From Syntrophaceae bacterium UBA6252 (GTDB lineage Bacteria > Desulfobacterota > Syntrophia > Syntrophales > UBA6807), in assembly GCA_002441265.1 (NCBI GenBank), contig DJVQ01000067.1, positions 11,308-50,515 of the forward strand: 39,208 nucleotides of DNA, in the 5' to 3' direction. The notes beneath the pieces are model-generated. The model worked only from the letters and a program-made list of their open reading frames with translations. It made no database searches and had not been told where the DNA came from. Shown in pieces: positions 17,022 to 26,242 of the stretch. Numbering within the stretch: position 1 is the stretch's first letter; each line of letters starts with the position of its first letter. The position numbers and the translations under genes are program-made.

Positions 17022-17185
17022 TGAAGCGCAAACGACATGTGAAGTTCGCAGGCGACGGCATCGACGGGATCAACCACATGAAAATCAGGACGGGATGTGC
17101 ATTTGCGACAAGTGAGCCATTCATAATTTCTTGAAGCGTTCCGGATTCCGCGTCCGGAATGAATGCCCGGAAGGAGGGTTTCCAA

Positions 17186-17974
17186 ATGGGTTACGAGTAC
17201 GAAACACTGCTGGTCAACATGAGCAACGGAATCGCCGTGGTGGCGATAAACAGGCCCGGCTCCCTCAATGCGCTGAACAGTCAGGTGTTCAAGGAACTCG
17301 GTTCGGTGTTTGATGAAATGGAAAATGATGATCGTGTCCGGGCGGTCATTCTGACCGGCGAGGGCGAGAAGGCTTTTGCCGCGGGAGCCGACATCACGGA
17401 AATGATGCGCTGTTCCGTGATCGAGGCCAAGAATTTTGCAATGGCGGCCAATCGTACGCAGGGGAAAATTGAAGTGTTTCCCAAGCCGGTGATCGCCGCG
17501 ATACACGGATTTGCCCTTGGCGGCGGATGCGAACTGGCGATGGCGTGCGATATCAGAATCGCTTCCAAGACCGCGAAATTCGGCCAACCGGAAATAAACC
17601 TGGCGATTATTCCCGGCGGCGGCGGCACCCAACGGCTTTCCCGGCTGATCGGTCTGGGAAGGGCCAAGGAGCTTGTTTACACGGGCGGCATTATCGGCGC
17701 CGAACGGGCTTACGAATTGGGGTTGGTGAACATCGTGGTGCCGCCCGAGAAGGTTATGGAAGAGGCACGCAAGATGGCATCGAAAATCGTGACGAAATCC
17801 CTTCCCATTTTAAGATTGGCAAAGGAAGCGATGAATTGCGGAGCGAATCTTGATCTCGATCGGGCCCTGCTGCTTGAAATTGAATGCTTCGCCAATTGCT
17901 TCGGCACTGACGATCAGACCGAGGGGATGTCCGCTTTCGTCGAAAAGCGCAAACCTTCCTTCAAGGACAAATGA
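17186..17974 (+). CDS. Enoyl-CoA hydratase/isomerase (crotonase family)
   Basis: This 262-residue cytoplasmic enzyme adds water to a 2-enoyl-CoA. The crotonase landmarks are present: the CoA/oxyanion loop AFAAGADI (about residues 63-70), the second oxyanion segment FALGGGCELAMACDI, and both catalytic glutamates, E116 in GGGCE and E136 in QPEINLAIIPGGGG. Their presence marks it as a true hydratase rather than an inactive family member. The start at 17186 has AAGGAGG upstream; an in-frame ATG nearer 17159 lacks a site. It leads the downstream group SDR-thiolase-CoA transferase and follows its own sigma-54 promoter. Confidence 0.94.
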   Translation: MGYEYETLLVNMSNGIAVVAINRPGSLNALNSQVFKELGSVFDEMENDDRVRAVILTGEGEKAFAAGADITEMMRCSVIEAKNFAMAANRTQGKIEVFPKPVIAAIHGFALGGGCELAMACDIRIASKTAKFGQPEINLAIIPGGGGTQRLSRLIGLGRAKELVYTGGIIGAERAYELGLVNIVVPPEKVMEEARKMASKIVTKSLPILRLAKEAMNCGANLDLDRALLLEIECFANCFGTDDQTEGMSAFVEKRKPSFKDK

Positions 17975-18185
17975 GGTTCGCGAAAAAGGAATGCGGGCAG
18001 GGAACGCATCAGCACACTGCACGCCATGGGAGACACGGAAAGGGTTTCCGGAGACGAACACAGGCTCCGCCCGCCGTTGAAGAAGAAAGTTCCGGCAGGC
18101 CGTTCCGGTGAGGACGGCCTGCGAGGAGTTCGACGAATATCGTCAAGAAGCGCATCCAGTAAGGGTGGAAGAGGTCGACATTGCA

Positions 18186-18965
18186 ATGAGAACCAATAAA
18201 GAACTTTTTGATCTGTCCGGTCAGGTCGCCATCGTGACGGGCGGCGCGGCGGGCATCGGCGTGCAGATGGCCTATGCCCTTGGTGAAGCCGGTGCATCGC
18301 TGGTGATCGCGTCCAGGAAATACGAGGCGTGCCGGGAAGCGGCAACGCAGATGGCCGGTGAACTCGATGTGAAAGTGATTCCATGCAAACTCGACGTGAC
18401 GAATCCTGATGACGTCGATGCATTGTACGGCATGGTCATGAAGGAATTCGGACGCGTCGATATTCTGGTGAACAATTCCGGGGCGACATGGGGTGCCCCT
18501 TCGCTCGAATTTCCCCTGAAAGGCTGGAAGAAAGTAATCGACACGAATTTGACCGGTTCGTGGCTCATGGCCCAGAAAGCGGGTCAGATCATGGCGTCCC
18601 GGAACTACGGAAGGATCATCAACCTCGCGTCGCTGGCGGCGTTTGTGGGTGCGCCGGCGGAGATCATGGATGCGGTCTCCTATCAGGTGAGCAAAGCCGG
18701 TATCGCCGGATTGACCAAGGACCTGGCGGTCAAATGGGCCCGATATAACATCACGGTGAATGCGCTGGCCCCGGGATGGTTTCCGTCAAAAATGACGCAC
18801 GGAACGCTGGACGAAAAGGGAGAGCGGATGCTGAACCATATCCCCATGCGCCGCTTCGGAAGCGATGACGAATTGAAGGCTGCGACTTTGTTCCTGGCGT
18901 CGCCCGGTGCCGGTTATTGTACCGGTGTCCTTTTGAGCGTGGACGGCGGCTGGGTGGCGCAATAA
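18186..18965 (+). CDS. SDR-family oxidoreductase, probable 3-hydroxyacyl-CoA dehydrogenase
   Basis: This 259-residue enzyme has the classical SDR features: TGGAAGIG cofactor loop at residues 18-25, the NNSG motif near residue 97, catalytic S149, and Y166-xxx-K170 (YQVSK). The C-terminal DGGWVAQ end is usual. The residue at the end of the second strand region (IASRKYEA) fits NADP or NAD use; the choice is not settled. Between an enoyl-CoA hydratase and a thiolase it most likely oxidises the 3-hydroxyacyl-CoA. The start is an ATG with a modest GGAAGAGG upstream; a longer frame exists but lacks a ribosome site. The gap to the hydratase gene is about 210 bases without a gene. Confidence 0.9.
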   Translation: MRTNKELFDLSGQVAIVTGGAAGIGVQMAYALGEAGASLVIASRKYEACREAATQMAGELDVKVIPCKLDVTNPDDVDALYGMVMKEFGRVDILVNNSGATWGAPSLEFPLKGWKKVIDTNLTGSWLMAQKAGQIMASRNYGRIINLASLAAFVGAPAEIMDAVSYQVSKAGIAGLTKDLAVKWARYNITVNALAPGWFPSKMTHGTLDEKGERMLNHIPMRRFGSDDELKAATLFLASPGAGYCTGVLLSVDGGWVAQ

Positions 18966-19017
18966 AAAACCGCGGGGATCGACGACAGACGGTCATGATT
19001 TCGGAAGGAGTGAATCG

Positions 19018-20325
19018 ATGACGTTTCGGAAAAGCAAGGACGATCTGGTTTGCGTGAGCGCCGTCAGGACCCCGTTCGGGCGTTTCGGCGGCTCCCTGAG
19101 AGACATCGACATTTATGAACTCGGCGCCATCGCGATGAGAAACGCGATGGAAAGAATCAAACTGGGTCCCGGGATGATCGACGAGGTGTGGTGGGGCAAC
19201 GGCGACACGACGAATACGAAAGATCCGTATACCCCCGTGGTGGCGCGCCAGACGATGTTGAAAGCGGGGATTTCTCCCGAAACGCCGTCCATTGCGTACG
19301 ATCAGGCATGCACTTCGGCAATGTCGACGGTGAAATACGGGGGAAGAAGCATTCTCGTGGGAGATGCCGAGGTGGTGATGACCGGGGGATCGACGAGCTT
19401 CAGCACGGTTCCCTTTCTGTTGAGAGGGATCAGGTGGGAAGGAAAGCGTCATTCTTCGTTTTTGGTCGAAGATCCGATCATCCCGCTTGGATATAAAGAC
19501 TATGCCCCGGTGGCGGTCGATTCCGGCGATGTCGCAGTCGAATACGGCGTGTCGCGGGAGGAACAGGATGAATTTGCATTGGCGAGCCATGTTCATTACG
19601 GCAAGGCCTGGCAGCGAGGCTTCTTCAAGCGGGAAATGGTGCCGATGACCTTCGAAAAGAAAGACAGGAAAGGCAATGTCGTTTCATCGAAATCGCTCGA
19701 CATCGATGAACAGTATCGCCCGGACGTCACACTGGAAGGTCTGGCCAGGCTCAAACCGGTGTTCGGCAGCAAGACTTGCACCGCCGGCAATGCGCCCGGC
19801 ATGAACGACGGTGCCACGGCGCAGATCATCATGAAACGCGAAAAAGCGGAGAAGCTCGGATTGGAACCGCTCTATACGATCGTTGCGACGGCGGCGATTG
19901 CGTTGCAGCCGAGAATCATGCCCGTGTCTCCGGGTTTTGCCATCAAAAAATGTCTGGACGATGCCAGGTTGACCATAGACGACATGAAGTTCATTGAAAT
20001 CAATGAGGCTTTTGCCTGCGTGCCCCTTGTGTCGTGCAAGCTGCTCTCCAATGAAAGGTTCTTGAAGAGCGGGTACGGGGAAATGGTGAAGGAGGCATCC
20101 GCCGCACCCATTCTCGATAACGACGGGCAAAAATATCTGGCATTGAAGCAAAGACTCAATGTGAACGGCAGCGCGATCGCGGTCGGGCATCCGAATACGG
20201 CAAGCGGTGCCCGCGTCATGATGACCGCCGCCTACAATCTCAAGGAAAACGGCGGAGGTTATGCCGCATGCGCGATATGCGGGGGGCTGACCCAGGGGGC
20301 CGGTTCGATCATCTGGGTCGAGTAG
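19018..20325 (+). CDS. Thiolase (acyl-CoA acyltransferase)
   Basis: This 435-residue enzyme cleaves a 3-ketoacyl-CoA with CoA. The nucleophile is C98 in DQACTSAMST; the active-site NEAFA motif is present; the catalytic His is H391 in AVGHPNTASGAR; and the second Cys is C421 in CAICGGLTQG. The His motif differs from the common GHPLGASG by having NT in place of the LG pair, so it is not a close relative of the standard acetyl-CoA acetyltransferases, and its substrate could be branched or cyclic. The start at 19018 has GGAAGGAG upstream. It follows the SDR gene by 52 bases and completes the beta-oxidation series. Confidence 0.92.
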   Translation: MTFRKSKDDLVCVSAVRTPFGRFGGSLRDIDIYELGAIAMRNAMERIKLGPGMIDEVWWGNGDTTNTKDPYTPVVARQTMLKAGISPETPSIAYDQACTSAMSTVKYGGRSILVGDAEVVMTGGSTSFSTVPFLLRGIRWEGKRHSSFLVEDPIIPLGYKDYAPVAVDSGDVAVEYGVSREEQDEFALASHVHYGKAWQRGFFKREMVPMTFEKKDRKGNVVSSKSLDIDEQYRPDVTLEGLARLKPVFGSKTCTAGNAPGMNDGATAQIIMKREKAEKLGLEPLYTIVATAAIALQPRIMPVSPGFAIKKCLDDARLTIDDMKFIEINEAFACVPLVSCKLLSNERFLKSGYGEMVKEASAAPILDNDGQKYLALKQRLNVNGSAIAVGHPNTASGARVMMTAAYNLKENGGGYAACAICGGLTQGAGSIIWVE

Positions 20326-20501
20326 TTCCCGGTGCAGCGGATTGTCGTAAAGCTGAATTCGGATCGAACAATCTCCGATGCCTGCAGCAGGTATAAGTGG
20401 AGTCCGATCCGTCAGGAAAGCAGTGCGATTCTGATGATGCCATTCAATAACGAACGGCCGGGAACGAGGGAATGATCCCGGCGGAAGAAGGGGAGCTGAT
20501 T

Positions 20502-21728
20502 ATGGCAGAAAAGAAAAAATTACTCGACGGGGTGAAGGTTGTTGATCTGACAAGGGTGTATACCGGACCGTTCTGCAGTCAGATACTGGCTGACATGGGA
20601 GCCGACATCGTGAAAGTCGAAGATGCCGGACCGAACTCGAACGAGAGAAGCTGGGCGCCTTTCGCCGCGGGGACCAAGGAGTCCACGTATTTTATCGGGC
20701 TCAACCGCGGAAAGAAGAGCATCGAGTTGAATCTGAAGGAAGCCGAAGCCCGGGAGATCTTTTACAAGCTCGTCAAAGAGGCGGATTTCGTCATGGAGAA
20801 TTTCGCCCCGGGCGTGGCCGACAAGCTCTCGGTCGGCTACGAGGATTGCAGGAAGGTCAAGCCGGATATCATTTATCTTTCCGTTTCCGCATTCGGCCAG
20901 TATGGGCCTTTGAGCAGGCTCCCCGGGTACGACATGCTGGCCCAGGCGATGGGCGGATTGATGAGCATTACGGGATATCCCGACATGCCGCTGAGGGTGG
21001 GGTCCTCCCTGGGCGACGTGATTGCGGGTCTGTACGGGTGCATCTCCCTGCTTGGGGCTCTCAACTACAGGGGACTCACCGGAGAGGGACAGCACATCGA
21101 TGTGGCCCTGGTCGACTGCATTTTCACCTGCCTCGAAAACAACGTTCCCGCCTACACCATTACGGGAAGGCTTCCCAGGAGAATCGGCAGCCGTCATCCG
21201 GACGGGGGACCCTATGACGTCTACACGTGCAAGGACGGGTTTGTGTGTGTCGTGGCCTCCAATGAAAAACTGTGGTCGAACATGTGCCAGGTGATGGGCC
21301 GCCCGGAACTCGCCAGGGATCCGAAATTCGACAGCAACGTCACCCGGATTCAGAACGTGAAGGAAATGACGGACATCATCAACAACTGGATGAAGGATTT
21401 TACCGTTGAAGAGGTCGTGTCCAAGCTGCGGGAGGCCCGGGTGGCCGTCGCCCCCATTCTGGACGTGCCCCAGATCTGCGCCAGCGAGAACACCAAGGCG
21501 CGGAACATGCTGGTTGAATTCGAACATGCATCGGCGGGAAAAATGCGCCTGGCGGGCAATCCCGTAAAATACGGGGCCTACGATGCCATCGCGGAGCTTC
21601 CGCCGCCTTTCAAGGGGCAGCACAACACGGAAATTCTGGCCTCGCTCGGTTACAGTGAGGCCGATGTCAAGAGGCTTCTTGACTCCGGTGTCATCGGTGA
21701 CGGACATATCACCAGAGCGAAAAAGTAG
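20502..21728 (+). CDS. Class III (CaiB/BaiF) CoA transferase
   Basis: This 408-residue enzyme moves CoA between carboxylic acids. It shows the family's N-terminal segment LDGVKVVDLTRVYTGPF, the CoA-binding region with LNRGKKSIELNLK, and the catalytic Asp in PGYDMLAQAMGG (D144), which forms the acyl-enzyme intermediate. The C-terminal half with PYDVYTCKDGFVCV and QHNTEIL is standard, so it is full length. The start at 20502 has GGGGAG six bases upstream. It is the last enzyme of the cluster and likely activates the acid brought in by the MFS transporter, drawing CoA from a product of the same pathway; the acid itself cannot be named. Confidence 0.92.
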   Translation: MAEKKKLLDGVKVVDLTRVYTGPFCSQILADMGADIVKVEDAGPNSNERSWAPFAAGTKESTYFIGLNRGKKSIELNLKEAEAREIFYKLVKEADFVMENFAPGVADKLSVGYEDCRKVKPDIIYLSVSAFGQYGPLSRLPGYDMLAQAMGGLMSITGYPDMPLRVGSSLGDVIAGLYGCISLLGALNYRGLTGEGQHIDVALVDCIFTCLENNVPAYTITGRLPRRIGSRHPDGGPYDVYTCKDGFVCVVASNEKLWSNMCQVMGRPELARDPKFDSNVTRIQNVKEMTDIINNWMKDFTVEEVVSKLREARVAVAPILDVPQICASENTKARNMLVEFEHASAGKMRLAGNPVKYGAYDAIAELPPPFKGQHNTEILASLGYSEADVKRLLDSGVIGDGHITRAKK

Positions 21729-21754
21729 CGAAGTCCCAACGTGCCCTCCTGAAA

Positions 21755-21786
21755 GCCGGGGCGGGGCGTGGTCGCCCCGTCCCGGC
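21755..21786 (+). terminator. GC-rich hairpin after the CoA transferase gene
   Basis: GCCGGGGCGGGGCG pairs with CGCCCCGTCCCGGC over 14 positions (one G-U) around a TGGT loop, 27 bases after the stop codon. No T-run follows, so it may act as a Rho-assisted or stabilising 3' structure. Confidence 0.6.
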
Positions 21787-21881
21787 CGCAGGCCGCCCGA
21801 CATGCGTCTCCTTTCAAACGCGGTCCGTCCGCGATCAAGTTTTTTTGCGTGTCCGCCGATAAAACTGACAGGAGAATCGAA

Positions 21882-22310
21882 ATGAGCGGCATCACCGGGA
21901 TCGGCTCAGACACGATCAGCAGCATCCTGGATTCCATTTACGCATCGTCCGATACGTCCGCGTCCGAATCGGCATCGGACGATGCGTCGTCGGACACGGC
22001 GTCGAACACATCGGAAGCATCCGAAGCCTCCGACCTGGCGGCCTCCCTGGCCGTCCTGGCGGCAGAAGCGCAACTTTCCCTGATTGAGACCCTTTTGGGC
22101 GGTTCCCCGTCGTCGGATGAAACCATGAGTCAGCTTTTCATGTCGGCGGAAAATTATAAGGTTCTGATTCAATCCGACATTCTCGACATGCACCCCGAAC
22201 TCGCAAGCACGTTGCTCGATGACGGGACATCTTCCTCATCGACCGCTGACATCGAGGATTATTTGAGCGGCATCGCCTCGTCCGGGTCAATCATCGATTA
22301 TTTTGCCTGA
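21882..22310 (+). CDS. Ser/Asp/Ala-rich protein of unknown function
   Basis: This 142-residue protein is strongly acidic and low in complexity. Residues 20-50 are made almost entirely of Ser, Asp, Ala, Thr and Glu. Then come an Ala/Leu helix (LAASLAVLAAEAQLSLIETLL), a second ordered stretch (MSQLFMSAENYKVLIQSDIL), and a Ser/Asp tail. It has no Cys, signal peptide or membrane segment. ACAGGAG precedes the ATG at a good distance. The pattern of short ordered blocks divided by Ser-rich linkers recalls small secreted or surface adaptor proteins, but I recognise no family. It lies alone between the CoA transferase hairpin and the sensor kinase promoter. Confidence 0.75.
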   Translation: MSGITGIGSDTISSILDSIYASSDTSASESASDDASSDTASNTSEASEASDLAASLAVLAAEAQLSLIETLLGGSPSSDETMSQLFMSAENYKVLIQSDILDMHPELASTLLDDGTSSSSTADIEDYLSGIASSGSIIDYFA

Positions 22311-22446
22311 CAGACTCCCGCTGCACGCGGCGGCGATTCGTCATATTCCATCCTTGAATGAGTACGAATGCCTCCATCCGTTCCGCGGGACTCCCGCAAC
22401 TGAATTCCACCCATTCCGTTCTCGAATTTTTTCCGGAACATAGGCG

Positions 22447-22475
22447 TTGACGGCACTTCTCGGAATAGATAAAAT
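22447..22475 (+). promoter_or_regulatory. Sigma-70-type promoter of the sensor kinase gene
   Basis: TTGACG (22447-22452), a 17-base spacer and TAAAAT (22470-22475) form a good promoter 100 bases before the kinase ATG. Confidence 0.7.
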
Positions 22476-22574
22476 ATCTTTATTCCTTTTTGGATAAAAT
22501 AATGATTGTACACTTTTCAAATATGCTGTATGAGCATGCGTTTTTGGATTTTTGCCTGTCACAAGGAGACGGTC

Positions 22575-25500
22575 ATGCCGGAGAAACCGCCGCACAAAGA
22601 AAAGAAACAACTTCCTCAACATGAACATTCCGACTACGAGCACATGCTGATGCATGCTCCCATAGGGGTGTTCTCCTCCACGCCCGACGGCAGGCTGCTT
22701 TATGTGAATTCGACCATGGCGCGTCTTTTCGGCTATGACTCTCCGCAGGAAATGAAGGATTCGGAAAGCGATGTTGGATCACGGTTCTATGCCGATCCGG
22801 GTGACAGGGAAAAAATGAGGAGGTTCCTGGAGGAGCACGATGAAATCCTGGATATCGAACACTGCTTCATACGGAGGGACGGTTCCCGGTTCTGGGCCTC
22901 CTGCAATGTTCGGGCGGTGCGGAACGATGCGGGAGCCATCGATCATTACCAGGGTTTTGTTTCCGACATCACCGAGCGAAAGCAGGAAAAGGAATCCCTT
23001 CTGAGAACGCAGTTTGCCATGGACAGGGCACCGGACAGCATCCTCTGGGTGGATGACGAGGGCCACATCGTTTACGCCAACGAGTCCGCATGCGCATCGG
23101 TGGAGTACGAACGGGAGGAATTGCTGAACATGAAGGTCTTCGACATCGACCCGGACCTTCCCCCCGATCAGTGGGAGAGGCACAAAGAGGAAGTCCGGCG
23201 CCAGGGGACCATGACGTTCGAGTCGCGGCACCGAACAAAAGACGGGCGTTTGTTTCCCGTCGAAGTCAGAAGCAACCACTTTTTCTATAAGGATCGTTAC
23301 CTGGCCTGCGCTTTCGACCGCGACATCACCGAGCGTAAGGGCGCGGAGAAAGCGCTGCGGGAGAGCGAGGAGAAGTATCGCGGTCTGGTGGAAGGTCTGA
23401 ACGAAGCCCTGTATCGCATGACGTTTCCCGATGGCGTATACGAATACGTCAGCCCGGCGGCCATGGATGTCCTGGGATACAGCGCCGAAGAAATCCAGGC
23501 GAATCCTCTTCTCATAAGAAAGGCGATCCACCCTGACTTCCGCGAGTTTCTGGAGGATGCACTGGAGAAACTGGCGATCGGGGAGGTTCCTCCGACCGTC
23601 GAGTTCAAGATCATCGATTCCTATGGGAAAGAGAGGTGGATTCTCCAGTCGAACAAGGGGATATTCAACGAACAGGGCAAAGTGATCGCACTGGAGGGGC
23701 TTTGCAGGGACATCACGAAACGCAGGCGGGACGAGGAGGAACTCAGGGAAAGCGAAGGGATCCTGAAAAGCCTGTTCGCGGCGACGCCCGTGGGCGTGGC
23801 GCTGCTGAAGGACCGGGTTTTCAGGAAGGTGAACCATGCGCTTTGCAGGATCACGGGATATTCCGAGGAGGAGATGCTGGGGATGATGACACGCATCCTC
23901 TATCCCGACGATGAGGAATTTTACCGTATCGGCGAACAGTTGTACGAACAGATGAAAAGGGAAGGCCTGGGCGTGAAGGAGGCGGTTCTGAAGGGCAAGG
24001 ACGGCAGGCTGATCGACGTCGTGCTCAGTCTCAGTCCCACCAACCCCGGAGACCCGTCGGCGGGCGTGTGCGTGACCGTCCAGGACATCACCGAGCGCAA
24101 GCGGGCCGAGGAGGCGCTTCGGGCATCGGAAGCCAAGTTCCGCGCGTTGCATCAAAGCATGAACGACGCCTTCGTCAGCGTCAACATGGAGGGCCGCATC
24201 CAGGATTACAACGAAACTTTTCTCAGCATGCTGGGCTATGCGCCGGAAGAAATCGGCACGCTCACCTATAAGGACATCACCCCCGGGAAATGGCACGAGA
24301 CGGAACAGGTCATTGTTGAAAAACAGGTGCTTTCCAAGGGGTTTTCGGAAGTCTACGAAAAAGAATACCTCAGGAAGGACGGCACGGTTTTTCCGGTGGA
24401 GCTGCGGACCACCCTCCTCAGGGATGCAAAAGGCGATCCCGTCTCCATGTGGGCCATTGTCCGCGACGTCACCGAACGCAAGCGGGCCGAGGAGGCGCTC
24501 CGGGAAAGCGAGGAAAAATATCGCTTTCTGACGGAGAGCATGACGGACGTCGTCTGGACAACGGACATGAACCTCAAAATCACTTACGTGAGTCCGTCCA
24601 TCGTCCATATGCTCGGCTTTACCCCCGGGGAAAGAATGCTTCAGAATGTCGAAGACACGATGACGAGGGATTCCTATGAGACGGCGGTGAGCCTCCTGGC
24701 CCGGGAACTGGAAAACGAGCGGAGCGGAACGGCCGATCCGGACAGGTTCTTGCTGATACAGACGGAATACTACCACAAAGAGGGTCATACGGTGTGGGTG
24801 GAAAGCGTGGTTCGGTTCATCCGGGATCGTGACGGCCATCCCGCCGGCATCCACGGGTTGTCGAGAGACGTTACGGAGAGGAAGCGCGCGGAGCAGGAGA
24901 GGGAAAAATGGAAGGAACAGCTGAACCGCTCTCAGAAGCTGGAATCCATCGGAACCCTCGCCGGGGGCATCGCGCACGATTTCAACAATCTCCTGATGGG
25001 GATACAGGGGAACGCCTCCCTCATGATGTTCGATCTCGATCCCTCCGACCCTCTCTGCGAACGACTGAAGCATATCGAGGAACAGGTGAGAAGCGGCGCC
25101 GATCTGACCAACCAGCTTCTGGGATTCGCCCAGGGCGGCCGATACGAGTTGAAGCCCACGGACTTGAATGAAATCGTCGAGAATACGGCGTCCATGTTCG
25201 GGAGAACCAGAAAGGAAATCACCATCCACAGGAAGTACGAAAGAGGTCTTCGGCCCGTGGAGGCGGACAGGACCCAGATGGGGCAGGTGTTCATGAACCT
25301 CTTTCTGAACGCCTCGCAGGCCATGCCCGGGGGGGGAGAGATTTACCTGGAGACGGAAAACATTCTTGTGGATGACGCGAAAGGGCTTCCCCTCGCCCTT
25401 TCGCCGGGGAAATACGTCAGGATTGCCATTTCAGACACGGGATCGGGGATGGACGCGAAAACCCTGGAGCGGATCTTCGACCCCTTCTTCACGACGAAGG

Positions 25501-26060
25501 AAATGGGAAGGGGCACCGGTCTCGGCCTTGCCACGGTGTACGGGATCGTCAAGGGACATGGAGGCGCAATCGATGTCGACAGCAAACCCGGCCTGGGAAC
25601 GACGTTCAGGATTTACCTGCCGGCGACGGACAAGGCCATCGCCGGGAAGATGCCCGCTGAAGCGAAAGTCTTGAGGGGGACGGAGACGCTCCTTCTGGTT
25701 GACGACGAGAACATGGTTCTGGACGTCACCCGCAGCATGCTCCAATCCCTGGGATACCGGGTTTTTTGCGCGTCGAACGGACGGGAGGCGATGGAGATTT
25801 ATCGTGGGAAAAAGGACGAGATCGACCTCGTGATTCTGGATATGATCATGCCCGGCGTATCGGGGAGTGAAACGTTCGACGGTCTCCGGAAAATCAATCC
25901 GAAACAGAAGGTTCTTCTTTCCAGCGGCTACAGCATCCATGGCGAGGCAAAAGAGTTGCTTGAAAGGGGATGCAGCGGCTTTCTCCAGAAGCCCTTCCAG
26001 CTGAAAGACCTTGCGCGGGAGGTAAGAACCATCCTGGACGCGCAGGACAGCCCATCATAG
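22575..26060 (+). CDS. Hybrid sensor histidine kinase with six PAS domains and a receiver
   Basis: This 1161-residue protein has no membrane segment, so it senses inside the cell. Six PAS units follow each other, the boundaries marked by repeated D(I/V)TERK and E(E/A)ALR.SE linkers, filling about residues 20-775. The kinase core has the H-box GGIAHDFNNLLMGIQ with phospho-acceptor H801, then the ATPase lid region with DTGSGM and GTGLGLATVYGIV. A C-terminal receiver domain (about 1040-1160) has LLLVDDEN and the acceptor D1089 in LVILDMIMPG. The HDFNN type H-box is typical of large PAS kinases of Desulfobacterota. The start at 22575 has AAGGAG upstream. No response regulator gene is next to it, so its partner is elsewhere. 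Confidence 0.93.
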   Translation: MPEKPPHKEKKQLPQHEHSDYEHMLMHAPIGVFSSTPDGRLLYVNSTMARLFGYDSPQEMKDSESDVGSRFYADPGDREKMRRFLEEHDEILDIEHCFIRRDGSRFWASCNVRAVRNDAGAIDHYQGFVSDITERKQEKESLLRTQFAMDRAPDSILWVDDEGHIVYANESACASVEYEREELLNMKVFDIDPDLPPDQWERHKEEVRRQGTMTFESRHRTKDGRLFPVEVRSNHFFYKDRYLACAFDRDITERKGAEKALRESEEKYRGLVEGLNEALYRMTFPDGVYEYVSPAAMDVLGYSAEEIQANPLLIRKAIHPDFREFLEDALEKLAIGEVPPTVEFKIIDSYGKERWILQSNKGIFNEQGKVIALEGLCRDITKRRRDEEELRESEGILKSLFAATPVGVALLKDRVFRKVNHALCRITGYSEEEMLGMMTRILYPDDEEFYRIGEQLYEQMKREGLGVKEAVLKGKDGRLIDVVLSLSPTNPGDPSAGVCVTVQDITERKRAEEALRASEAKFRALHQSMNDAFVSVNMEGRIQDYNETFLSMLGYAPEEIGTLTYKDITPGKWHETEQVIVEKQVLSKGFSEVYEKEYLRKDGTVFPVELRTTLLRDAKGDPVSMWAIVRDVTERKRAEEALRESEEKYRFLTESMTDVVWTTDMNLKITYVSPSIVHMLGFTPGERMLQNVEDTMTRDSYETAVSLLARELENERSGTADPDRFLLIQTEYYHKEGHTVWVESVVRFIRDRDGHPAGIHGLSRDVTERKRAEQEREKWKEQLNRSQKLESIGTLAGGIAHDFNNLLMGIQGNASLMMFDLDPSDPLCERLKHIEEQVRSGADLTNQLLGFAQGGRYELKPTDLNEIVENTASMFGRTRKEITIHRKYERGLRPVEADRTQMGQVFMNLFLNASQAMPGGGEIYLETENILVDDAKGLPLALSPGKYVRIAISDTGSGMDAKTLERIFDPFFTTKEMGRGTGLGLATVYGIVKGHGGAIDVDSKPGLGTTFRIYLPATDKAIAGKMPAEAKVLRGTETLLLVDDENMVLDVTRSMLQSLGYRVFCASNGREAMEIYRGKKDEIDLVILDMIMPGVSGSETFDGLRKINPKQKVLLSSGYSIHGEAKELLERGCSGFLQKPFQLKDLAREVRTILDAQDSPS

Positions 26061-26183
26061 ACGGGAACGTCATCTCACCCTGTTTCCGACGGGGTGTCGT
26101 CGGGGCCGGACCCGGCCCTTTCGTCCCATCCCCGCCGGGGAATCTCCGCTTTTCGCTCCCGGGAATCGTTTCCGTGGTGGAGG

Positions 26184-26235
26184 GGGAAGTGAGAGGAGAG
26201 AACACCGGGCGGTTTCATGATTCCTCTCACTTCCC
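26184..26235. terminator. Inverted repeat between convergent kinase and chemoreceptor genes
   Basis: GGGAAGTGAGAGGA (26184-26197) is a perfect inverted match to 26222-26235, with a 24-base loop. It lies between two converging genes, ending seven bases before the chemoreceptor stop. There is no clear T-run on either side, so termination is inferred from position and stem strength. Confidence 0.55.
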
Positions 26236-26242
26236 AAGGGTT

